Assembly: GCA_937873435.1 (NCBI GenBank)
Contig: CALMWM010000343.1
Coordinates: 1-6,336, forward strand
Direction of reading: 5' to 3'
DNA from: an uncultured Gallionellaceae bacterium
GTDB lineage: Bacteria > Pseudomonadota > Gammaproteobacteria > Burkholderiales > Sulfuricellaceae
DNA: 6,336 bases
Positions 1 to 6,193 of the stretch are shown one piece after another. The notes under the pieces were generated by a model, which saw nothing but the letters and a program-made list of their open reading frames with translations, made no database searches and had not been told where the DNA came from. The position numbers were made by a program, and so were the translations under genes. How positions within the stretch are numbered: the stretch's first letter is position 1; each line of letters starts with the position of its first letter.

Positions 1-1197
1 CGCACCAAGGATACCTTCGGCCTATGGCGCGAAGGTAAGCTCGACCCGGAATCCAACGTGCAATTCGGCGAAGGCGGCGCAGGCACTTTTTCCGACGGCA
101 AGCTGCACAGCCAGATCAAGGACCCCAAGCACCACGGCAAAAAGGTGCTCAGCGAATTCGTCAAAGCCGGCGCCCCGCCGGAAATCCTTTATGTCAGCAA
201 GCCGCATATCGGTACCTTCCGGCTGGTCAGCATGGTCGAAAAGATGCGTGCCAACATCGAGGAACTCGGCGGGGAAATCCGTTTCCAGAGCCGGGTAGCC
301 GACATCGAGATCGACGACGGGCAGGTGCGCGGCGTGGTGCTGGCCAACGGCGAGCGAATTGCCGCCGACCATGTGGTGCTGGCAATCGGTCACAGCGCGC
401 GTGACACCTTTCAGATGCTATACGAACGGGGTGTGACGATAGAGGCAAAACCTTTTTCCATCGGTTTCCGCATCGAACATCCGCAATCACTGATCGACCG
501 CTGCCGCTTCGGCAAGAACGCCGGCAACCCCTTGCTTGGCGCCGCCGATTACAAGCTCGTGCACCACTGCGCCAACGGGCGCTCGGTTTACAGTTTCTGC
601 ATGTGTCCGGGCGGCCAAGTGGTTGCCGCCGCCTCGGAACCGGGTTGCGTGGTGACTAACGGCATGAGCCAGTATTCGCGCAACGAGCGCAATGCCAACA
701 GCGGCATCGTGGTGGATGTTTCACCCGCCGATTTTCCCGGCGATCCGCTGGCTGGCATTGCTTTTCAGCGTCACTGGGAGCACCGCGCCTTCGAATTGGG
801 CGGCGGCAATTACCATGCCCCTGGGCAACTGGTCGGCGATTTTCTTGCCGGCAAACCTTCAAGCGAGTTTGGCACGGTGCTGCCGTCGTATACGCCCGGC
901 GTGCATCTATGCGATCTGAGCACGGCATTGCCGGATTACGCCATCGCAGCCATCCGCGAGGCGCTCCCCGCTTTCGACAAGCAACTCAAGGGGTTTGCGA
1001 TGCACGACGCGGTTTTGACCGGCGTCGAAACGCGCACCTCTTCCCCAGTGCGCATCACGCGCGACGAGAATTTCCAGAGCGTGAATACGCGGGGACTTTA
1101 TCCCGCCGGGGAAGGCGCAGGCTACGCGGGCGGTATTCTTTCCGCCGCAGTAGACGGCATCAAGGTCGCGGAAGCGGTGGCCCTGAGCATGGTTTGA
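1..1197 (+). CDS. FAD-dependent oxidoreductase, COG2509 type (5' partial)
   Basis: The reading frame is open from base 1 and ends at TGA 1195-1197, giving 398 residues. The true start lies upstream of the window; the GTG at 58 sits inside the conserved run and is not a start. The sequence matches the family annotated as NAD(P)/FAD-dependent dehydrogenases (COG2509). Recognisable blocks are DTFGLWREGKL (residues 4-14), QFGEGGAGTFSDGKL (21-35), SKPHIGTFRLV (66-76), the 'VVLAIGHSARDTF' strand-turn typical of two-dinucleotide-binding flavoproteins (about 125-137), and a C-terminal FAD-contacting block YPAGEGAGYAGGILSA (about 366-381). Members are usually about 530-550 residues, so roughly 140 N-terminal residues, including the GxGxxG FAD-binding Rossmann motif, should lie outside. 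The protein looks cytosolic, with no membrane segment. Substrate and physiological role are not established for the family, so I give no gene symbol. The family call is confident; the reaction is unknown. Confidence 0.9.
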   Translation, partial: RTKDTFGLWREGKLDPESNVQFGEGGAGTFSDGKLHSQIKDPKHHGKKVLSEFVKAGAPPEILYVSKPHIGTFRLVSMVEKMRANIEELGGEIRFQSRVADIEIDDGQVRGVVLANGERIAADHVVLAIGHSARDTFQMLYERGVTIEAKPFSIGFRIEHPQSLIDRCRFGKNAGNPLLGAADYKLVHHCANGRSVYSFCMCPGGQVVAAASEPGCVVTNGMSQYSRNERNANSGIVVDVSPADFPGDPLAGIAFQRHWEHRAFELGGGNYHAPGQLVGDFLAGKPSSEFGTVLPSYTPGVHLCDLSTALPDYAIAAIREALPAFDKQLKGFAMHDAVLTGVETRTSSPVRITRDENFQSVNTRGLYPAGEGAGYAGGILSAAVDGIKVAEAVALSMV

Positions 1198-1206
1198 CGA
1201 TAGAAC

Positions 1207-1336
1207 AAAAGTAGTTTTGAATGTTCAGTGTTGAGTGTTTAGTTGATGTCGCCGCGCAAAGCGCGTCGATATAGGATCATATGCAAAGCATATTCCGCAA
1301 CTCAACACTAAACACTCAAAACCAAAAACTGCTTTT
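1207..1336. repeat. Inverted-repeat element with heptamer-repeat arms between convergent genes
   Basis: The 145-base gap between two convergent genes is almost filled by one symmetric element. Bases 1214-1236 pair with 1300-1322 at 21 of 23 positions. An outer block, 1207-1218 against 1325-1336, pairs at 11 of 12, offset by a few extra bases on the right. A second register, 1231-1243 against 1307-1319, is a perfect 13-base match. Register shifting is possible because each arm is itself a tandem 7-base repeat: aatgttc-agtgttg-agtgttt-agttgat from 1220 on the left, and the same unit inverted on the right. Both mismatches in the 23-base arms become G-U pairs in an RNA copied from the minus-strand gene but A-C mismatches in the plus-strand RNA. 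The element could act as a 3'-end stem or transcription barrier, or be one copy of a dispersed small repeat family. There is no clean stem followed by a U-run, so I do not call it an intrinsic terminator. Confidence 0.85.
1253..1293. other. Two small perfect hairpins with AAA/TTT loops inside the repeat element
   Basis: Inside the loop of the larger inverted repeat lie two perfect short palindromes: CGCGC-AAA-GCGCG at 1253-1265 and ATATGC-AAA-GCATAT at 1279-1293. Both have a three-base loop reading AAA on the plus strand and TTT on the minus strand. One is GC-rich and one AT-rich, so they are not copies of each other, yet they share the same design. The folded RNA would be a multi-branched structure: an outer stem with two small inner hairpins. 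The geometry is directly visible. Any function, such as RNA stability or protein binding, is inference. Confidence 0.8.
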
Positions 1337-1342
1337 ACTTGC

Positions 1343-1705
1343 TCAGTGCAAGCTCAGTGATAAAGGGGAAGCTTCGTCGTCTTCCTCTTCAGTAGTGTCG
1401 ATCACCATCGAGTGCAACTCGATCTCGAACCACTCCCAGAACATCTTGAGCGTGCGCTTTTGCGGCCAAAGCTGTTGGTCTTCATACCATGAAGCCAACT
1501 CCATCTCGAAAATCTGCTCGAACATATCGTCGATATAGCTGATGGCGTCCTCCGGTTCATCGAACTCGGGAATCAGCAAGGACGTACAATCGAGCCGCAG
1601 GGTTTCCAAAGTGAGGTCGAGATCCCAGTCCGGGGTGTCCTTCAACCAGTCGAAGAAGGGTTGCCTGGGCTTGATCACGGCCAGGCTGCGGTTGACGTAT
1701 TCCAT
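1343..1705 (-). CDS. Small acidic tryptophan-rich protein of unknown function
   Basis: A 120-residue protein starting at ATG 1703-1705 and ending at TGA 1343-1345. AAAGGA at 1711-1716 on the minus strand, five bases before the ATG, supports this start. The protein is very acidic: about 30 Asp/Glu against 8 Lys/Arg, with an acidic cluster near residues 106-111. It has six tryptophans (20, 27, 73, 80, 90, 92). The opening NRSLAVIKPRQPFFDWL, the middle LLIPEFDEPEDAISYID and the later WP-(x)n-FWEWFEIELHS look like a compact conserved protein, and I believe similar hypothetical proteins occur in beta- and gammaproteobacteria. I cannot name a domain or function. There is no signal peptide or membrane segment, so it should be cytosolic. 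It lies 52 bases after the c-di-GMP gene on the same strand and may be cotranscribed. The last codons contain an 8-base direct repeat (GCTCAGTG at 1341-1348 and 1352-1359), which gives the LSLSLH tail. Confidence 0.8.
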   Translation of the reverse strand: MEYVNRSLAVIKPRQPFFDWLKDTPDWDLDLTLETLRLDCTSLLIPEFDEPEDAISYIDDMFEQIFEMELASWYEDQQLWPQKRTLKMFWEWFEIELHSMVIDTTEEEDDEASPLSLSLH

Positions 1706-1757
1706 ATGTATCCTTTCGCTGCGTAAGAAATCGAAATGCGCGGCTTGGAAACCCCGC
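1706..1757 (-). other. Short same-strand intergenic gap; no clear promoter or terminator
   Basis: These 52 bases separate the stop of the GGDEF-EAL gene from the start of the small acidic protein. I see a good ribosome binding site (AAAGGA, 1711-1716) but no convincing -35/-10 pair. The only stem is a weak four-base one, 1740-1743 with 1754-1757, and it has no U-run. Read-through from the upstream operon is therefore plausible, though a weak own promoter cannot be excluded. Confidence 0.5.
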
Positions 1758-4187
1758 TCAAACAGCCCAGCCTTCGGCCATACGCGCGGTAAACGCCGCT
1801 ACCGTCAGCGGCCTGCTGAAATAATATCCCTGAATTTCATCGCAACCGTGCTCGCGCAGGAAATCGAGTTGCTCGGCAGTTTCCACTCCCTCGGCAATGA
1901 CCATCAGCTTCAGGCTGTGCGCCAGCGCGATCACCGCCTTGACGATAGCCGCATCGTCCTGGTCTGTGGTGATGTCATGCACGAACGAACGGTCGATCTT
2001 CAAGGTATCGATCGGAAAACGTTTCAGGTAACTGAGCGAGGAATAGCCGGTACCGAAATCGTCGATCGACAGGCGCAGTCCGAGCTTTCTCATATCCCCG
2101 ATGGTCGCAATGGCTTCGGCGGCCTGATCCATGAAGACACTTTCGGTGATTTCCAGTTCGACATATTCGGCATCCAAAGCGGTTTCCGATAACACCTGCT
2201 CCACCATGCGTAGCAGATTCTTCTGCTTGAACTGCCTCCCGGAAAGGTTCACCGCCACATGCAGCGGTGGGTAACCGGCCTCCTGCCATGCCTTGTTCTG
2301 GACGCAGGCTGTGCGCAGCACCCATTCGCCGATCGGCAGAATCATTCCGGTTTCTTCGGCAATCGGAATGAAGCGATCAGGCGAAATCAGCCCCATCTCG
2401 GGATGACGCCAGCGGATCAGCGCTTCCGCACCTACCACCTGACCGCTGCCGATATCCACTTGCGGCTGGTAGTGCAATTCGAATTCGTCGCGCTCCAGCG
2501 CCCGGCGCAGGCTGTTTTCCAGGGTCAACCGCTCGAAGGCGCGGGCATTCATGTCCGACTTGAAAAACTGGTAATTGTTCTTGCCCAATTCCTTGGCACG
2601 GTACATCGCGGCATCCGCATTTTTCACCAGTTCGTGCGCATCGCGGCCATCGTTGGGATAAACGCTGATGCCGATACTGGCGGTAACGAACACTTCCTGT
2701 CCGCTCAAATTCATCGGCTTGGCAAGCGTATCTATGATCTTCTGGGCTATCGGGGCGACATCCTGATCATCGCCGATGCCTTCCAGAATCACGGTGAATT
2801 CGTCGCCGCCGAGACGCGCCACGGTATCGTCTTCGCGCAGGCAGCCGGCGACCAGCCTGGATACTTCCTGCAGCAGCTCGTCGCCAGCGGCATGACCGAG
2901 GGTATCGTTGACGATTTTGAAACGATCCAGATCGAAAAACATCACCGCCGCCATTTTCCGGTTACGGTGCGCGTGAGCCAGCGCCAAGGTTAAACGCTCG
3001 ATGAACAGGGTGCGGTTGGGCAACCCGGTCAACGCATCGTGGTTGGCGAGATAGCTGAGACGTTCCTCCGCCAGCTTGCGCGAAGTGATGTCGGAAAACA
3101 CCGCGACGTAATTGGTGGTTTCGCCCTGGTCGTTTTTGACGGCGCTAATCGTCAACCATTCCAGGTAGGTTTCGCCGCTCTTGCGCCGGTTCCATATCTC
3201 GCCGCGCCACTGGCCGGCTTCCTTGAGCGACGCCCACAAGTTCTGGTAGAAATCCTCGCCATGCTTGCCGGAACGCAGCAAGGCTGGAGTCTTGCCCACG
3301 GCATCCGCGATCTCGTAGCCGGTTATCGAGGTAAAGGCGTGATTGACGGTGATGATCCGGCTGAACGCATCGGTAATGAGAATTCCTTCGACGCTGCTGT
3401 CGAAAACCTTGGCTGACAGGCGCAGGTTTTCCTCGGCCTCCTTGCGTCCGGTGACATCCTCGACCATCCACAGCGTGCCGTTCGGCAAATCGGAAGGATC
3501 TATCGCCTTGCCGACGATACGGCACCAGATCATCGAGCCGTCCTTGCGTCGCATCAGGCGCTCGCTTCGATAGGGAACACCGCGCCGCATTACGCTACCC
3601 GCTTCGCGGCGGAAATCGGCAAATGCTTCGCGCGAAGGATGAATCAGGTCGGTTAGCTGGTTTTGCAGTTCGCCGCGCACGTAGCCAAAGAGGGTTTCGA
3701 ACTGGCGGTTTACGCGCAGGAACTTGTGCTTGCCGGCCAGCGCAATGCCCATGTCGGCATTTTCCAGGATGATTTTTTGCTCGCTCAATGCTTGGTGCAG
3801 CACGTCCTCGGCGTTGCGCAGCTGCGTAACATCCGCAATGAACGCAAAGGAATACATCAGTTTTCCGGCTTCGTCATGCACCGATGTCGCGCTGATGCGG
3901 GCATGAACGCCGCCCCCGTCCTTGGCCTGCAAGGTGATATTGTAGACGCGGTGGCGCGTGTCGGCGATTTGCTCGACCTGACGCTGGAAGGCGGCAAAGT
4001 TTTCGCTATCGACGAAATCGAAAGGATGCCTGCCTACCAACTCATCCTGGCGATAACCGAGGATGCGGCACAGCGCATCATTGACTTCGATAATGCGCTG
4101 ATCCGACCCTAGCAGCCAATAACCTTCGCTGATCCGGTCGATCAGATCATGGTAAAACTGATCGCTGGCCGTATTGGGACGGCTCAC
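1758..4187 (-). CDS. PAS-PAS-PAS-GGDEF-EAL cyclic-di-GMP cyclase/phosphodiesterase
   Basis: An 809-residue soluble signalling protein with no membrane segment. Three PAS sensor domains with PAC-like ends sit at about residues 10-125, 135-248 and 256-372, joined by short helical linkers. A GGDEF domain follows at about 376-545 and an EAL domain at about 555-805. The GGDEF domain has FFDLDRFK (417-424), GGDEF at 460-464, and the inhibitory c-di-GMP site RxxD as REDD (451-454), so the diguanylate cyclase should be active and product-inhibited. The EAL domain keeps EAL (588-590), N647, E679, D709-D710 in DDFGTGYSS, K730, E766 in AEGVET and Q786, the set expected of an active phosphodiesterase. 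PAS3 (GYEIADAVGKTPALL, then WRGEIWNRRKSGE) resembles the NifL/MmoS type that can hold FAD, which is inference. The start is GTG 4185-4187, overlapping the UDG stop as GTGA, with GGAG eight bases upstream. The net direction of c-di-GMP turnover cannot be read from sequence. Confidence 0.95.
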   Translation of the reverse strand: MSRPNTASDQFYHDLIDRISEGYWLLGSDQRIIEVNDALCRILGYRQDELVGRHPFDFVDSENFAAFQRQVEQIADTRHRVYNITLQAKDGGGVHARISATSVHDEAGKLMYSFAFIADVTQLRNAEDVLHQALSEQKIILENADMGIALAGKHKFLRVNRQFETLFGYVRGELQNQLTDLIHPSREAFADFRREAGSVMRRGVPYRSERLMRRKDGSMIWCRIVGKAIDPSDLPNGTLWMVEDVTGRKEAEENLRLSAKVFDSSVEGILITDAFSRIITVNHAFTSITGYEIADAVGKTPALLRSGKHGEDFYQNLWASLKEAGQWRGEIWNRRKSGETYLEWLTISAVKNDQGETTNYVAVFSDITSRKLAEERLSYLANHDALTGLPNRTLFIERLTLALAHAHRNRKMAAVMFFDLDRFKIVNDTLGHAAGDELLQEVSRLVAGCLREDDTVARLGGDEFTVILEGIGDDQDVAPIAQKIIDTLAKPMNLSGQEVFVTASIGISVYPNDGRDAHELVKNADAAMYRAKELGKNNYQFFKSDMNARAFERLTLENSLRRALERDEFELHYQPQVDIGSGQVVGAEALIRWRHPEMGLISPDRFIPIAEETGMILPIGEWVLRTACVQNKAWQEAGYPPLHVAVNLSGRQFKQKNLLRMVEQVLSETALDAEYVELEITESVFMDQAAEAIATIGDMRKLGLRLSIDDFGTGYSSLSYLKRFPIDTLKIDRSFVHDITTDQDDAAIVKAVIALAHSLKLMVIAEGVETAEQLDFLREHGCDEIQGYYFSRPLTVAAFTARMAEGWAV

Positions 4188-4945
4188 CCCGCCTGCTCCA
4201 CTTCACGCATCGTCTTTACCGCGAGGCACAAATCCTGCCAAGCCTTGGCCTTATCGGTCAAGGTCCGCAACAGATAGGCCGGATGGTAAGTGACGACCAT
4301 TGGAATCCCTTGGTAACGATGAACGCTGCCGCGCAGCTTGGCGATGGGCGCATCTTGAGCAAGCAGGGTCTGGGCGGCAAATTTTCCAAGGGCGACGATC
4401 AATTTCGGCTGGATCAATTCGACCTGGCGCAGCAGATAGGGCTCGCAGCGCATCACCTCCTCCGCTGCCGGGTTACGATTACCCGGCGGACGGCACTTGA
4501 GCACGTTGGCGATATACACGTTGTCGCCGCGCTTCAAACCAATAGCTGCCAGCATGGCATCGAGCAGCTTGCCTGCCTGGCCGACAAAGGGTTCACCCTG
4601 GGCATCCTCGTCGGCGCCCGGCGCTTCGCCGACGAACAACCAGTCGGCTCGTTCCGCGCCAACGCCGGGAACCGCCTGGGTGCGCGTGGAGGATAGCGGA
4701 CAGGCGTTGCATGTACGAATATCGCTGCACAAGGTCGACCAGTCCATTCCCTGAATCGCTATGCGGCGGTTATCGGCAGGAGCGGCACGCGATTCGGGAG
4801 CCGCCTGGGCGATCGTTGCTGCGTCGGATTGCGGCTCGGCATTCACTGAAACCTCAGGCTCCAAAGCGGCCAGCACCGGGGTACGCAAACGCCAGCGCGG
4901 CCCTAGCCCCATTTCCTTGAGGTAAAGATCGGTTTTGGCGTTCAT
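4184..4945 (-). CDS. Family 4 uracil-DNA glycosylase with [4Fe-4S] cluster
   Basis: A 253-residue protein that removes uracil from DNA to start base excision repair. The catalytic core from about residue 68 has the family 4 (UdgA, TIGR00758-like) signatures: GEAPGADED (106-114) followed by GEPFVGQAGKLL (117-128), the GNRNP loop (155-159), and the HP motif in TYHPAYLLR (H221). The four cluster ligands are visible as C79-x2-C82 and C151-x15-C167, the spacing known from Thermus UDGa. The first 65 residues are a separate conserved opening (YLKEMGLGPRWRLR) and an Ala/Pro-rich linker absent from thermophile enzymes; this longer form was formerly annotated as an SPO1 DNA polymerase-related protein. 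The frame is open further upstream to 5161, but that part lies inside rimI. ATG 4943-4945, overlapping the rimI stop as ATGA, is the better start and matches the conserved N-terminus. The 3' end overlaps the next gene by four bases. Confidence 0.95.
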   Translation of the reverse strand: MNAKTDLYLKEMGLGPRWRLRTPVLAALEPEVSVNAEPQSDAATIAQAAPESRAAPADNRRIAIQGMDWSTLCSDIRTCNACPLSSTRTQAVPGVGAERADWLFVGEAPGADEDAQGEPFVGQAGKLLDAMLAAIGLKRGDNVYIANVLKCRPPGNRNPAAEEVMRCEPYLLRQVELIQPKLIVALGKFAAQTLLAQDAPIAKLRGSVHRYQGIPMVVTYHPAYLLRTLTDKAKAWQDLCLAVKTMREVEQAG

Positions 4946-5403
4946 AGAGGCAGTTCCATCAGCAGCGCATCTTCGCGCCCGTTGGCGGCGGGATAGTAAT
5001 TCTTGCGTATGGTCAGCACTTTGAAGCCGCTTTTCGCATACAACCGGCGTGCCGCGATATTCGAGGAGCGCACTTCCAGCAACATGATTTCCGCATGGTG
5101 TTCGCGCGCCACATCGGCCAAATGGCACAAAAACTGGCGCCCCATTCCCTGTCTCTGCCAAGGGGCCGCGATACCGAGATTGAGCAAATGCGCCTCGCCC
5201 GCCGCCACCATCATCACCCCGTAACCGGTCGTTTCCGCATCCATCCTGCTGATCCAGCAGTTGTAACCGGCACTCAGCGAATCGGCAAAATTGCCGCGAG
5301 TCCAGGGAAAAGGATAGATTTCATGTTCGATTTCGATAACCCGGTCGACGTCTTCCAGGCGCATCGGTCGGTAACTCGCAACAGGTTGTAATACGGCATT
5401 CAT
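4942..5403 (-). CDS. rimI: Ribosomal protein S18-alanine N-acetyltransferase RimI
   Basis: A 153-residue GNAT-fold enzyme that transfers acetyl from acetyl-CoA to the N-terminal alanine of ribosomal protein S18 in the cytosol. The acetyl-CoA pyrophosphate loop is RQGMG (84-88) after the strand LLNLGIAAPWQ. The following EVRSSNIAARRLYAKSGF (110-127) is the typical RimI stretch, with E110 and Y122 at the same 12-residue spacing as the catalytic pair E103/Y115 of the Salmonella enzyme. The N-terminal IYPFPWTRGNF (29-39) is also characteristic of RimI. The length fits the family (about 148-160). ATG 5401-5403 overlaps the tsaB stop as ATGA, and its own stop overlaps the UDG start the same way, so translation is probably coupled at both ends. 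Position directly after tsaB is a common bacterial arrangement and supports RimI over an unrelated GNAT protein. Confidence 0.93.
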   Translation of the reverse strand: MNAVLQPVASYRPMRLEDVDRVIEIEHEIYPFPWTRGNFADSLSAGYNCWISRMDAETTGYGVMMVAAGEAHLLNLGIAAPWQRQGMGRQFLCHLADVAREHHAEIMLLEVRSSNIAARRLYAKSGFKVLTIRKNYYPAANGREDALLMELPL

Positions 5404-6071
5404 CGTTCGCTGGTCTTCAAGGCAACTTTGTTACGGATATACAGCGGCGCAGCCAGTGCTGCGTCCATCCCCTCCCCGCGCAGGAACAGCGGCAAGGCCA
5501 GCTGCGCCATGTCGCGTGCGCGCGGCGGCGCATCGGGCAGCACACCGGCCAACTGTCCGCCAAAGCGCTGCTGCAAGGCTGCGCCGTAGGCGGCAAACCC
5601 GCTGCCGCAACCGACCCACCCGGCGCCTTGCGGCAGCGGCGCCTCCGGCGGCGCGTATAATCCCGGCCCGGATACTTCGCGCCAGCCCTCGCCATCCTTC
5701 TCATACGCCGCGTGGTACACCTCGCCCATGCGTGCATCGAGACAGGCGATTACTCGTTCGCCGGCGCAGCCTTGCGCCAGCGCCAGCAAGGTGGACACGC
5801 CGATTACCGGCAAATCGGCGCCGAACGCCAACCCCTGTGCCACGCCGCAACCGATCCGCAAACCGGTGAAAGAGCCTGGCCCGCTGCCGAAGGCGATACC
5901 GTCCAGATCAGCCAATCCTAAGCCGCATTCCGCCAGCACTTCCGTAACCAGCGGCAGCAGCCGCGCGGAGTGGCTCTGCCCGGCCAGGATTTCGCGGGAG
6001 AACAACTCCCCGTCGGCCAGCACGGCAACCGAGCAGAATTCTGTAGAAGTATCGAGCGCAAGAATTTTCAT
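5400..6071 (-). CDS. tsaB: tRNA threonylcarbamoyladenosine biosynthesis protein TsaB
   Basis: A 223-residue ASKHA-fold protein and partner of TsaD and TsaE in making N6-threonylcarbamoyladenosine at position 37 of ANN-decoding tRNAs. TsaB is the structural partner of TsaD and lacks its metal-binding histidines. Key blocks are the opening MKILALDTST (1-10), GQSHSARLLP (31-40), the strongly conserved FGSGPGSFTGLRIG (61-74), DARMGEVYHA (112-121), and the C-terminal PLYIRNKVA (209-217). The length matches E. coli TsaB (231). The frame extends upstream to an ATG at 6161, but those 30 residues do not resemble TsaB and would cross the predicted promoter. ATG 6069-6071 gives the standard N-terminus. 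No good Shine-Dalgarno sequence precedes this ATG. It is the first gene of a four-gene coupled operon, and the GC-rich C-terminal third keeps the frame intact. Confidence 0.95.
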   Translation of the reverse strand: MKILALDTSTEFCSVAVLADGELFSREILAGQSHSARLLPLVTEVLAECGLGLADLDGIAFGSGPGSFTGLRIGCGVAQGLAFGADLPVIGVSTLLALAQGCAGERVIACLDARMGEVYHAAYEKDGEGWREVSGPGLYAPPEAPLPQGAGWVGCGSGFAAYGAALQQRFGGQLAGVLPDAPPRARDMAQLALPLFLRGEGMDAALAAPLYIRNKVALKTSER

Positions 6072-6086
6072 AGGTGTAAGGTGCCG

Positions 6087-6092
6087 ATTATA
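6087..6092 (-). promoter_or_regulatory. Probable -10 box of the tsaB operon promoter
   Basis: The minus strand reads a perfect TATAAT here, in the context GCGGTATAATCGGC, ending 15 bases before the tsaB ATG. Transcription would start about 7 bases on, leaving a leader of only about 8-10 bases. No strong -35 is seen at the expected 17-base spacing (the best is CCCGGA near 6110-6115), and there is no TGn extension. The call therefore rests on the perfect hexamer and its position. Confidence 0.6.
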
Positions 6093-6140
6093 CCGCAACG
6101 GCAGGCCTTTCCGGGCTATCTGTCGCGTCGGGAAATTACA

Positions 6141-6149
6141 TGCTACCAT
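6141..6149 (+). promoter_or_regulatory. Possible extended -10 promoter for the rightward membrane protein gene
   Basis: TGCTACCAT fits an extended -10 (TGn followed by TAnnnT, four of six matches to TATAAT), about 45 bases before the rightward start at 6194. A -35 is poor (TGTCGC or CTGTCG near 6120-6126). The position between divergent genes is right, but the match is modest. Confidence 0.3.
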
Positions 6150-6179
6150 CGTCTCAGACATAGATTTTGCACATCTTTC

Positions 6180-6184
6180 AGGGG
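6180..6184 (+). promoter_or_regulatory. Ribosome binding site fixing the start of the last gene
   Basis: AGGGG lies nine bases before ATG 6194-6196, at good Shine-Dalgarno distance. A TAA immediately before the ATG closes the frame, so no earlier start is possible. Confidence 0.75.
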
Positions 6185-6193
6185 AATAGATAA

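Noticed and set aside
1207..1336. Miniature transposon (MITE) with target-site duplication
   Set aside because: The symmetry suits a MITE, but I find no clear flanking direct repeat and the arms are internal tandem repeats, so the mobile-element label is unsupported.
1281..1538. An 85-codon plus-strand frame beginning inside the repeat element
   Set aside because: It is serine-rich and mostly antisense to the acidic protein, with no Shine-Dalgarno sequence; the opposite strand has both a ribosome binding site and a conserved-looking protein.
1542..2192. A 216-codon plus-strand open frame spanning the acidic gene, the gap and the EAL end
   Set aside because: It is antisense to two better supported genes, with no ribosome binding site and low-complexity translated content.
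2259..2993. A 244-codon open frame on the plus strand opposite the GGDEF region
   Set aside because: It lies wholly antisense to the conserved GGDEF and EAL coding sequence and its translation resembles no protein family. It is explained by the codon pattern of the real gene.
4946..5161. A 72-residue N-terminal extension of the UDG frame
   Set aside because: It lies entirely inside rimI, and the ATGA overlap at 4942-4945 gives the conserved N-terminus.
5417..5869. Arg/Ala/Pro-rich open frames on both strands within tsaB
   Set aside because: They are shadow frames of the GC-rich tsaB 3' half, with low-complexity translations.
6108..6135. TTTCC...GGAAA inverted repeat as an operator in the divergent promoter region
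   Set aside because: The arms are only five bases with an 18-base gap, expected often by chance, and there is no match to a known operator.
6072..6161. A 30-residue N-terminal extension of TsaB
   Set aside because: It does not look like TsaB and would cross the TATAAT box; MKILALDTST is the family's usual start.
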